From positions 1 through 64,000 of the forward strand of contig NZ_JACHJN010000010.1 of assembly GCF_014203665.1 (NCBI RefSeq): a DNA stretch of 64,000 nucleotides. Direction: 5' to 3'. The DNA is from Saccharothrix tamanrassetensis (lineage in GTDB: Bacteria; Actinomycetota; Actinomycetes; Mycobacteriales; Pseudonocardiaceae). A program made the position numbers and the translations under genes. Under the pieces are notes generated by a model. The model was not told where the DNA came from. It worked only from the letters and a program-made list of their open reading frames with translations, and did no database searches. Positions 10,098-18,071 of this stretch are shown here, piece by piece (position 1 is the stretch's first letter; every line of letters begins with the position of its first letter).

Positions 10098-11543
10098 TCA
10101 GCCGACGGCCCCTTCCATCTGCAGCTCGATCAGGCGGTTCAGCTCGAGGGCGTACTCCATGGGGAGTTCCCGCGCGATGGGCTCGACGAACCCGCGCACG
10201 ATCATCGCCATGGCCTCGTCCTCGTTCAGGCCCCGCGACATCAGGTAGAACAGCTGGTCCTCGGACACCTTCGAGACGGTCGCCTCGTGGCCCATCGACA
10301 CGTCGTCCTCGCGGACGTCCACGTACGGGTACGTGTCCGACCGGCTGATCGTGTCGACCAGCAGCGCGTCGCACTTCACCGTGGACTTCGAGTGGTGCGC
10401 CCGCTTGTTGACCTGGACCAGGCCGCGGTAGGAGGTGCGGCCACCGCCGCGCGCCACCGACTTCGACACGATGGTCGACGACGTGTACGGCGCCATGTGC
10501 ACCATCTTCGCGCCGGCGTCCTGGTGCTGGCCCTCGCCCGCGAACGCGATCGAGAGGACCTCGCCCTTGGCGTGCTCGCCCATCAGGAACACGGCCGGGT
10601 ACTTCATGGTGACCTTGGAGCCGATGTTGCCGTCGATCCACTCCATGGTCGCGCCCGCTTCGGCCTTCGCGCGCTTGGTGACCAGGTTGTAGACGTTGTT
10701 CGACCAGTTCTGGATGGTCGTGTAGCGGCAGCGGCCGCCCTTCTTCACGATGATCTCCACGACCGCCGAGTGCAGCGAGTCCGAGGAGTAGATCGGGGCG
10801 GTGCAGCCCTCGACGTAGTGCACGTAGGCACCCTCGTCGACGATGATCAGCGTGCGCTCGAACTGGCCCATGTTCTCGGTGTTGATCCGGAAGTAGGCCT
10901 GCAGCGGGATGTCCACGTGGACGCCCTTGGGCACGTAGATGAACGAGCCGCCGGACCACACCGCGGAGTTCAGCGCGGAGAACTTGTTGTCACCCGAGGG
11001 GATGACCGAGCCGAAGTACTCCTTGAACAGCTCCGGGTGCTCCTTGAGCGCCGTGTCGGTGTCCAGGAAGATGACGCCCTGCTCCTCGAGGTCCTCGCGG
11101 ATCTTGTGGTAGACGACCTCGGACTCGTACTGGGCGGCGACACCGGAGACCAGGCGCTGCTTCTCCGCCTCCGGGATGCCCAGCTTGTCGTAGGTGTTCT
11201 TGATGTCGTCGGGCAGGTCGTCCCAGGTCGCGGCCTGCTTCTCGGTCGACCGGACGAAGTACTTGATGTTGTCGAAGTCGATGCCCGACAGGTCGGAGCC
11301 CCAGGTCGGCATGGGCTTGCGGTCGTACAGCCGCAGCGCCTTGAGCCGGAACTCGAGCATCCACTCGGGCTCGCCCTTCTTCGTCGAGATGTCCCGAACG
11401 ACGTCCTCGTTCAGGCCCCGACGGGCGCTCGCGCCTGCCACGTCCGAGTCGGACCAGCCGAACTCGTAGTTGCCGATGCTCGCCAGGGTTTCTTCCTGGG
11501 TGAGCGGGGCGGTGGTGGTGCGCTGCTCGGCAGCGGCAGTCAT
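10098..11543 (-). CDS. sufB: SufB scaffold subunit, intein-free
   Basis: 481 residues, the standard length of SufB. Diagnostic stretches include YKIRE-like [40 protein letters not shown] and the C-terminal [20 protein letters not shown]. SufB is the cluster-building subunit of SufBC2D. The SufB of Mycobacterium tuberculosis is interrupted by an intein; here the reading frame is continuous with no splicing domain. The ATG at 11543 overlaps the sufR stop as ATGA, so regulator and scaffold are translationally coupled. A longer upstream extension of this frame is the antisense of neighbouring sequence and is not coding. Confidence 0.95.
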   Translation of the reverse strand: MTAAAEQRTTTAPLTQEETLASIGNYEFGWSDSDVAGASARRGLNEDVVRDISTKKGEPEWMLEFRLKALRLYDRKPMPTWGSDLSGIDFDNIKYFVRSTEKQAATWDDLPDDIKNTYDKLGIPEAEKQRLVSGVAAQYESEVVYHKIREDLEEQGVIFLDTDTALKEHPELFKEYFGSVIPSGDNKFSALNSAVWSGGSFIYVPKGVHVDIPLQAYFRINTENMGQFERTLIIVDEGAYVHYVEGCTAPIYSSDSLHSAVVEIIVKKGGRCRYTTIQNWSNNVYNLVTKRAKAEAGATMEWIDGNIGSKVTMKYPAVFLMGEHAKGEVLSIAFAGEGQHQDAGAKMVHMAPYTSSTIVSKSVARGGGRTSYRGLVQVNKRAHHSKSTVKCDALLVDTISRSDTYPYVDVREDDVSMGHEATVSKVSEDQLFYLMSRGLNEDEAMAMIVRGFVEPIARELPMEYALELNRLIELQMEGAVG

Positions 11544-12268
11544 GCGGGCTCCCCTCCGTCTGAAGTCAGATCGTCGGCTGGGCCGACCGTGATCCGGGGT
11601 GTGTTCGGGATGTGCGTCGTGCACACGGCATCGCCGCGGGCGATGGTGGCCAGGCGCTGTACGTGCGTGCCGAGCAGGTCGGCGAACGCCGCCGTCTCGG
11701 TCTCGCACAGCTGCGGGAACTCGGCGGCGACGTGCGCGACGGGGCACAGGTGCTGGCACAGCTGCTCGCCTGCCCCCACGTGCCGCGCCGAAGCAGCGTA
11801 GCCCTCCCGGGTCAACGCCACCGCCAGGGCCTTGGCCCGCTCGGCGGAGTCGGCCTGGGCCAGGATGGCGGCCCGGTGCTGGTCGACGAAAGCCGACACG
11901 CGACGCTCCGCGAAGGCCCGTACCGCCTCCTCCCCGCCCTGTTCGGCGAGGAACCGGAGCGCGGCCACGGCGAGGTCGTCGTAGGCGTGCCCGAAGCGGG
12001 CCCGCCCCTGCTCGGTCAGCAGGAAGAGCTTGGCCGGGCGACCCCGGCCGCGCTGGCCCCGGCGCGGGGCCTCCCTGCTGATCGCCTCGCCGTCGGCCAC
12101 CAGCGCGTCTATGTGCCGCCGGACCGCCGTGGGGCTGAGACCGAGCTGCTCCGCGACCGAGGCCGCGGTGACCGGTCCCTGCTCCAGCAGCAGGCGTGCG
12201 ACGGCGTGCCGGGTCCGCCCGTCGTGCCCGGCGGGCACAGCGGTGTGGTCGGTCCCGTCGTTTTTCAC
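11540..12268 (-). CDS. sufR: SufR iron-sulfur-sensing transcriptional repressor
   Basis: 242 residues, counted from a GTG at 12268. The N-terminal winged helix reads [20 protein letters not shown] then [18 protein letters not shown]. Four C-terminal cysteines suit a cluster: two in [11 protein letters not shown], one in FPQLCETE exactly twelve residues after the second (a CX12C spacing known in SufR), and one in GDAVCTTH. As the first gene of the operon it should repress suf when it carries a cluster. A CAAC-N6-GTTG palindrome overlaps its start. No ribosome-binding site precedes the GTG, suggesting a leaderless message or a slightly different start. Confidence 0.92.
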   Translation of the reverse strand: MKNDGTDHTAVPAGHDGRTRHAVARLLLEQGPVTAASVAEQLGLSPTAVRRHIDALVADGEAISREAPRRGQRGRGRPAKLFLLTEQGRARFGHAYDDLAVAALRFLAEQGGEEAVRAFAERRVSAFVDQHRAAILAQADSAERAKALAVALTREGYAASARHVGAGEQLCQHLCPVAHVAAEFPQLCETETAAFADLLGTHVQRLATIARGDAVCTTHIPNTPRITVGPADDLTSDGGEPA

Positions 12269-12281
12269 AACACTAGTGTTG
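12268..12281. promoter_or_regulatory. SufR operator, perfect CAAC-N6-GTTG palindrome
   Basis: The sequence CAACACTAGTGTTG is a perfect 14-bp palindrome and matches exactly the CAAC-N6-GTTG site described for cyanobacterial and streptomycete SufR. It lies at the start of sufR in the divergent gap to mptB, where bound repressor would block suf transcription and could also touch the mptB promoter. Confidence 0.8.
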
Positions 12282-12349
12282 CCTATTTCGGCGGCGCTCG
12301 CAAAGATCGGCCCGTTCGGGTGACCCGACTCACGCGCGCGACCGGTCGC

Positions 12350-12355
12350 TACCCT
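12350..12355 (+). promoter_or_regulatory. Putative -10 element of a leaderless mptB transcript
   Basis: TACCCT fits the actinobacterial TANNNT -10 consensus and ends six bases before the GTG at 12362. That is the spacing at which transcription starts at the first base of the codon. No ribosome-binding site is seen before that GTG. Confidence 0.4.
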
Positions 12356-12361
12356 TCGGGC

Positions 12362-13945
12362 GTGACGGTGGGCGGATTGGTGATGGCGAACCGGGACGGG
12401 ATAGCCGAGGCAGCGCCGCTCGACGCCCCCGAACGGCGGCAGCTGGACATCATCCGCCGCTGGGGCACGGTGGGCGCGCTGCTGATGTTCGTGGGATCCC
12501 TCGGGGCGGGCGCGGCGCCGGTGTTCAGCCCGTTGCCCGGCACGCCGGTGCTGGGGCTGTTCGCCCGGATGCCGAGCGCGGCGATGGCCGTCGTGTGGAC
12601 CGGGGTCTTCCTGGTGGTGTCGGCCTGGCTCTGGCTGGGGCGCTTCGCCCGGCCGGGGCGACCGCGGCTGGTGTCGCGCAGCCAGCTGGACCGCACGCTG
12701 CTGATGTGGATCACCCCGCTGGTGTTCGTCCTGCCCATGTTCAGCCGTGACGTGTACAGCTACCTGGCGCAGTCGCAGATCGCGGCCAACGGGCAGGACC
12801 CGTACGAGCTCGGCCCCCAGTCGGCGCTGGGCGTGGACCACCCGCTGACCACGAACGTGCCCAACATCTGGCGCGAGACGCCCGCACCCTACGGGCCGCT
12901 GTTCCTGGCCATGGGGCGGGTCATCTCGATGGTGACGGGGGACAGCGTCCTGCCGGGGGTCTTCCTGCACCGGATGCTGGTGCTGGTCGGGCTGGCGATG
13001 ATCGTGTGGGCGCTGCCCCGGCTGGCCCGGCGGTTCGGCGTGCCGCCGGTCAGCGCGCTGTGGTTGGGCGCGGCGAACCCGCTGGTGCTGTTCCACCTGG
13101 TGGTGGGCGTGCACAACGAGGGGCTGGCGATCGGCCTGATGCTGGTGGGGCTGGAGTTGGCGCTGCGCAGGATGCCGACCGCGACCGGGTCGCCGATGAC
13201 GCGCGAAGAGCTGCTGTGGATCGCGCTGGGCGCGACGATGATCACGTTCGGCGCGGCGGTGAAGATCCCGGCCGCGCTGGCGCTGGGGTTCCTCGGGGTG
13301 ATGATCGCCCGGCGGATGGGCGGGTCGTTCCTGGACCTGCTGAAGGCGGCCGTGCTGCTGGCCGCGGTGTCCGGGGTGGTGATGGTGGCCACCTGCCTGG
13401 GGACCGGGCTCGGGTTCGGGTGGATCGAGACGCTGAACGTGGCCGGGACGGTGAAGTCCTGGATGTCGCCGCCGACCGCGATGGGGTTCATGGGCGGGGG
13501 GCTCGGGCTGCTGCTCGGGCTGGGCAACCACACCGATTCGATGATCGCCCTGATGCGGCTGGTGACGCAGGCGGTGTCGGTGGTGATCGCCGGGATCCTG
13601 CTGTGGAAGGCGTTCAAGGGGCGGATCAAGGCGGTCAACGGGCTGGGCGCGGGCCTGGGCGCGGTGCTGGTGCTGGGGCCGGTGCTCCAGCCCTGGTACG
13701 TGCTGTGGGCGGCGCTGCCGCTGGCGACGGCGGTGCTGGCGAAGCGGTTCCGGCTCTTCGCGATGAGCGCCAGTGCGTTCATCGCGGTGATCCTGCCGCC
13801 CACCGGCTCGGCTTTCGACGGTCGCGCCTACATCGTCCCGCAGGCCGTCGTGGCCGCCGTGGTGGCGTTCTCCCTGTGCCTGTTCGTGGCGCGCAGGCAG
13901 GTCATGCCGCTGATCCGCCGCGACCCCCTGCCCGACGCCGCGTAG
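12362..13945 (+). CDS. mptB: MptB-type alpha-1,6-mannosyltransferase (polyprenol-phosphomannose dependent)
   Basis: About 527 residues from the GTG at 12362; in-frame alternatives are GTG 12380 and ATG 12383. It has around twelve hydrophobic membrane spans and GT-C features such as the acidic loop MFSRDVYSYLAQSQI and PAPYGPLFLAMGRV. MptB extends the mannan core of lipomannan/lipoarabinomannan at the outer face of the plasma membrane. Position divergent from sufR is the same as in mycobacteria, supporting orthology. A TANNNT element six bases upstream suggests a leaderless transcript sharing regulatory space with the SufR operator. Confidence 0.85.
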   Translation: MTVGGLVMANRDGIAEAAPLDAPERRQLDIIRRWGTVGALLMFVGSLGAGAAPVFSPLPGTPVLGLFARMPSAAMAVVWTGVFLVVSAWLWLGRFARPGRPRLVSRSQLDRTLLMWITPLVFVLPMFSRDVYSYLAQSQIAANGQDPYELGPQSALGVDHPLTTNVPNIWRETPAPYGPLFLAMGRVISMVTGDSVLPGVFLHRMLVLVGLAMIVWALPRLARRFGVPPVSALWLGAANPLVLFHLVVGVHNEGLAIGLMLVGLELALRRMPTATGSPMTREELLWIALGATMITFGAAVKIPAALALGFLGVMIARRMGGSFLDLLKAAVLLAAVSGVVMVATCLGTGLGFGWIETLNVAGTVKSWMSPPTAMGFMGGGLGLLLGLGNHTDSMIALMRLVTQAVSVVIAGILLWKAFKGRIKAVNGLGAGLGAVLVLGPVLQPWYVLWAALPLATAVLAKRFRLFAMSASAFIAVILPPTGSAFDGRAYIVPQAVVAAVVAFSLCLFVARRQVMPLIRRDPLPDAA

Positions 13946-13960
13946 TTCCCGGCCTGTCCG

Positions 13961-13993
13961 GTGCTCGACGCGTGTTTGGTGCTCGACGCGTGT
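13961..13993. repeat. Two tandem 15-bp repeats downstream of mptB
   Basis: GTGCTCGACGCGTGT occurs at 13961-13975 and again at 13979-13993 (18-bp period). The 372-bp gap up to 14317 otherwise shows no gene. A second short duplication, CGTAACCCGTT at 14224-14234 and 14240-14250, lies nearer the next start and could be a regulator site. Confidence 0.6.
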
Positions 13994-14317
13994 CCGGGCG
14001 GGGCTTGGGCGCAGGTTCGAACGGGGCCGCACACGCGTCCGGGCCGGGCGGCGGCGGTCGTTCGCCGTGGTGTCCGGCCGTGGCCGGATCAGGGTAGGCC
14101 CGGCCGTTCCGCCGTCGTGGGCGGTTCGGCGCTGCCGGCACCCGGCATGGGTGCGCGCAGTGGCGGCGCACCATGCCGGGGCTTCGACCGGGAGGTCGCA
14201 GGCGTCACTACGACCCGTGCGGACGTAACCCGTTCGGGGCGTAACCCGTTGCTACCGGTGGGCGACTTACCGGTACCTGGGAGGATCCGCCGGACCACGT
14301 CCGGGGAGGAGCGTGTG

Positions 14318-17300
14318 ATGGCCGAGGTGCCGCAGGAGCAGATCCGGTTCGCCGTCGTGCTCAACGGCGGTGTCAGCCTCGCCGTGTGGATGGGCGGGGT
14401 GGTGCTCGAGCTGGACCGGCTGACCAGGGGCGACGGTGCGTACGCCGACATCCTCGGCGCGGTCGGCAGCACGGCCCGCGCCGATGTCATCACGGGTACC
14501 TCGGCGGGTGGCATCAACGGGGCGGCGCTGGCGCTGTCGCAGGTCAACGCGAACGCCAAGTTGGAGCGGTTGCGGGATCTGTGGGCCGAGCAGGGGCGGA
14601 TGGAGCAGTTGCTGCGGACGCCGTTCCGGGGGTCGCCGGTGTCCCTGCTCAAGGGCGACGAGTTCTTCCTGCCCCGGCTCCGGGAGGCGCTGGACCGGCT
14701 GACCACCGACTTCTCCCCCACCGCCCCGCACGAACGGCCCGTCGACCTGCGGATCACCACCACCCTGCTCGCGGGCGTCCCGACGGTCACCCACGACGAC
14801 CTCGGCCAGGCCCTGGTCCAGTCCTCCCACCAGGGCAGCTTCTCGTTCCGCCGTGATCCGACCGGCCGGGACGACTTCACCGCCGAGCGGTTGCCGACCC
14901 TGGTCGACCGGATGGCGTTGGCGGCGCGGTCGTCCGCCTCGTTCCCGTTCGCGTTCGAGCCGTCCTACGTGCCGGTCACCCCCGAAGCCGCCGACGGCGA
15001 GCGGCCGAACATGGCCGAGGTCGCGTCCTGGGCGAACGGCACGGACAACCGGTCCCGGTATGCCGTGGACGGCGGTGTGCTCGTCAACACGCCGACCAAG
15101 GAGGCGCTGGAGGCCATCGACCGGATGCCCGCCGAGGGGCCGGTGCGGCGGGTGATGCTGCTGGTGTTCCCGCACGCCCCCGAGTCCAGGACCGAGCCGA
15201 CCGCGCCGGCCGACGGCGCGCTGCCCAGCACCATCGGCACCGGCGCGAAGCTGCTCGGCGCGCTGACCAGCCAGAGCGGTCGCACGTACGTGGAGCGGAT
15301 CGAGGAGCACAACCGGTTGGCGGCCTCGCGGCGCGGTGGGCGCAGTGCGCTGCTCGACCGACTCGCCGCGGGCGGTTCGGTGACCGAGAAGCTGTACGCG
15401 CTGGCCGCGACCCTGCACGACCACTACGAGGACGTGCGCATCCGGCACGCGGCGCGTGACGTCACCACGCGCCAGTTCGAAGTGCCGGGGGCGAACGCGG
15501 CCGGGTGGACCTTCGAACGGGTCCGGGCGGCGGCCGAGGCGGCTCAGCGGTCGCACCTGGCCAAGTGGGGCGTCCTGCCCTACGTGCCGACCCGGTGCCA
15601 GCCGGCCGCGCTGCCCGAGGCGGGCTGGCCGTGGGGCATCGCGATGGCCGACCGCCTCGCGTCCGCCGCGATGGACCTGCTCAAGCGGCTGGTCTGGGTG
15701 GTGCCGGAGAACCTCGCCGACGGCGGCCGGCTGGCCCACGCCCGGACCAACCTCTACCAGCTGCGGGCCGAGCTGCGGGCGTTGCGGATCGAGCTGGACA
15801 GCCAGTGGACGACCAACCGGCAGCAGGCCCTCAACCAGGAGTACTGGGAGCAGCGGGTGGAGGCGTTCGCGGCCGGGATGCTGTCGCCCGACGGCGTCGG
15901 GCAGCGGGTGCGCACCCAGGTGGAGCGGATCAGCGGCATCCTCGGCGACGCCCGGGACGTGCTGGAGCAACTCGACGACGACCGGGTGAAGATGGCCGGG
16001 CTGCGATCGTGGCGCAAGCTGCTGGCCGAGCCGCGCACCGAGGGCGAGACCGCGGCCGAGCTGCTGGGCAACGACCTGTGGCTGTCGCGGGTGCTCGCGC
16101 TGGAGGTCGCGGCGACGTGCCTGGCCGACGACTCGCGCGGCGGCACCGACCAGGCGGTGGACCTGGTGCAGATCAGCCTGCAGACGCGCAACGCGTTCGC
16201 CGACTACAGCGTGACGCCCGACGACAAGGCCGGTGGGGCGTCGCTGAGCCGGTTCTCCGGGTTCCTGAAGCGGTCGTGGCGGGTGAACGACTGGATCTGG
16301 GGGCGGCTGGACGGCGCGACCATGCTGTGCAAGGTCGTGTTCGACCCGAAGCGGTTGCTGCGCATCGACCGGCTCACCCCGAACGGCGGCTCCTCCCCGG
16401 AGGAACGGGCCCAAAACCGGGTGAACGACCTGGTGAACAAGCTGTTCGGCGACGGGGTGCCGGCGAAGCTCGCGCCGTACGTGCAGCGGGCGGTGGACGA
16501 ACTCGCGGCGGTCTACGCCGACCCGGACGGCGACCACCCGCCGACCTGCCAGGCGTTGGCGGAGCTGGCCGCGTGGGGCCTGCACGTGCGGATCATCTGC
16601 GAGGAGCTGCCCGCGCTGCGCGCGGCGATCCTGGCCGACCGCAACGAGGGCGCCGACCGGCGGTCGCGCGGCGAGCTGTTCCTGGAGGAGCAGGCGGCGC
16701 TGCTGGCGAAGCTGCCGGTGCGCACCGACGCCGAGCGGATCGAGATCGGGGTGGAGGCGCTCAGCGCGTTCGACCGGGCCGGCATCGGGCGCGAGCCGCT
16801 GTCCCAGGAGGCGTCCAGCGACCAGGTGATCCGGACCGCGGCGACGGCCGCGGCGGTGGCGATCACCGTGGCGGACAGCGAGAAGTCCGGGCTGGGCCCG
16901 GCGAAGCCGTTGACGCGGGCGTTGCGCGGGGCGGCGCTGCTGCCGTACTGGACGATCACCGGGTTGACCCGCGGCGGGCAGCTCGCGCAGTTCCTGGGGC
17001 TGCTGGGGTTCGCGCTCGGCGGGGCGCTGCTGGTGCTGGCGCTGTTCGACCTGTTGCCGCCGTGGGCGGTGGGGCCGGCGGCGGCGTTCGGCAGTGGCAC
17101 GCTGCTGGCCGCTTTCGGTTACGCCGCACTGCGCTCGGGCACCCTGCTGCACGGGTTGGTGCTGCTGGCACCGGTGATCCCGTTGGTGGCGGTCGCGGTC
17201 GACCGCGCGCGGATCGCGATGGCGGCGGGTGACACCGAGGAGTCGGCGGTGACCGGGATGGTCGCCTTGGGCGGTGTGGTGCTCGTGGTGGTGGGGCTGC

Positions 17301-17980
17301 TGGTGCTCGGCAGCCTGCCCGCACCGGTCGGGACTCCGTTGGCGGTGCTGAAGAAGATCCGGCTGCGGCCCCGGTTGTTGTCGCGGCTGCTGGTCGTCGC
17401 GCTGATCGTGGGCGGGATCTGGGCCGTGGTGCGGTACCGGCTCTACGACGTGGACGCGACCTCGGTGGTGGTCGGCACGGGTGTGGCGATCCTGTTCGGC
17501 GTCGTGGTGTCGCTGCGGTTGGGGCGGTCGTTGCAGCGCTGGCGCCAGGTCGACGGCGTGTGGGGCACCGAGCACGCCGAACCCCCGGCCGCCGCGACCG
17601 CCGGGTGGGCCGCCGTGTACGGATCGGTGCTGCTGGTGGTCGCGGCGGCGGTGCAGGTGTTCACGCTGCGGTTCGTGGGCTGGGAGGCGGTGCTGGCGAC
17701 CGCGCTGTCGTTCGGGCTGGTGCTGCTGCTGGTGACCACGTGGTGGGTGCCGTTGAAGGCCCGGCGGCGCATCGCGCGCAACCTGGTGGAGCAGGCGTCG
17801 TTCGTGGACTTCGGCGGTGACGTGGCCGGTGGTCTGCTCAAGCGGTTGGAAGCCCACGCCATGCTGTTCCGGTTCCTGACCACTTTGGACGGTGCCGGCA
17901 AGCCCGTGCTGGGCCCCGGTGGGCTGCGGGTCGCGCGACGGATCGCGCGGGTGCAGGCCACCGGGGTGGACGACGACTAG
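14318..17980 (+). CDS. Large patatin-like phospholipase/DUF3376 membrane protein
   Basis: 1220 residues. The N-terminal patatin domain has the nucleophile elbow GTSAGG with Ser at about residue 62, an oxyanion-type NGGVSLAVWMGGV, and the dyad Asp in VDGGVLVNTP near residue 250. Such enzymes hydrolyse acyl esters of lipids. A long helical middle region follows (DUF3376-like), then about eight hydrophobic segments between residues 880 and 1150, so it is membrane-anchored at its C-terminus. The ATG at 14318 follows the ribosome-binding site GGGGAGGA; a GTG one codon earlier is possible. Lipid substrate unknown. Confidence 0.85.
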   Translation: MAEVPQEQIRFAVVLNGGVSLAVWMGGVVLELDRLTRGDGAYADILGAVGSTARADVITGTSAGGINGAALALSQVNANAKLERLRDLWAEQGRMEQLLRTPFRGSPVSLLKGDEFFLPRLREALDRLTTDFSPTAPHERPVDLRITTTLLAGVPTVTHDDLGQALVQSSHQGSFSFRRDPTGRDDFTAERLPTLVDRMALAARSSASFPFAFEPSYVPVTPEAADGERPNMAEVASWANGTDNRSRYAVDGGVLVNTPTKEALEAIDRMPAEGPVRRVMLLVFPHAPESRTEPTAPADGALPSTIGTGAKLLGALTSQSGRTYVERIEEHNRLAASRRGGRSALLDRLAAGGSVTEKLYALAATLHDHYEDVRIRHAARDVTTRQFEVPGANAAGWTFERVRAAAEAAQRSHLAKWGVLPYVPTRCQPAALPEAGWPWGIAMADRLASAAMDLLKRLVWVVPENLADGGRLAHARTNLYQLRAELRALRIELDSQWTTNRQQALNQEYWEQRVEAFAAGMLSPDGVGQRVRTQVERISGILGDARDVLEQLDDDRVKMAGLRSWRKLLAEPRTEGETAAELLGNDLWLSRVLALEVAATCLADDSRGGTDQAVDLVQISLQTRNAFADYSVTPDDKAGGASLSRFSGFLKRSWRVNDWIWGRLDGATMLCKVVFDPKRLLRIDRLTPNGGSSPEERAQNRVNDLVNKLFGDGVPAKLAPYVQRAVDELAAVYADPDGDHPPTCQALAELAAWGLHVRIICEELPALRAAILADRNEGADRRSRGELFLEEQAALLAKLPVRTDAERIEIGVEALSAFDRAGIGREPLSQEASSDQVIRTAATAAAVAITVADSEKSGLGPAKPLTRALRGAALLPYWTITGLTRGGQLAQFLGLLGFALGGALLVLALFDLLPPWAVGPAAAFGSGTLLAAFGYAALRSGTLLHGLVLLAPVIPLVAVAVDRARIAMAAGDTEESAVTGMVALGGVVLVVVGLLVLGSLPAPVGTPLAVLKKIRLRPRLLSRLLVVALIVGGIWAVVRYRLYDVDATSVVVGTGVAILFGVVVSLRLGRSLQRWRQVDGVWGTEHAEPPAAATAGWAAVYGSVLLVVAAAVQVFTLRFVGWEAVLATALSFGLVLLLVTTWWVPLKARRRIARNLVEQASFVDFGGDVAGGLLKRLEAHAMLFRFLTTLDGAGKPVLGPGGLRVARRIARVQATGVDDD

Positions 17981-18071
17981 CGGGACGACGACCGGCGGGC
18001 GGTGCCGGGGGGACGACGGGCGGCCGGCAGCGACCGGAAGGCGTCGACCCGCGACAGGCGGCCGTCCGGGC

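Noticed and set aside
14267-17857. A 1196-codon minus-strand frame
   Set aside because: Antisense of the patatin-like gene, composition biased, no motif.
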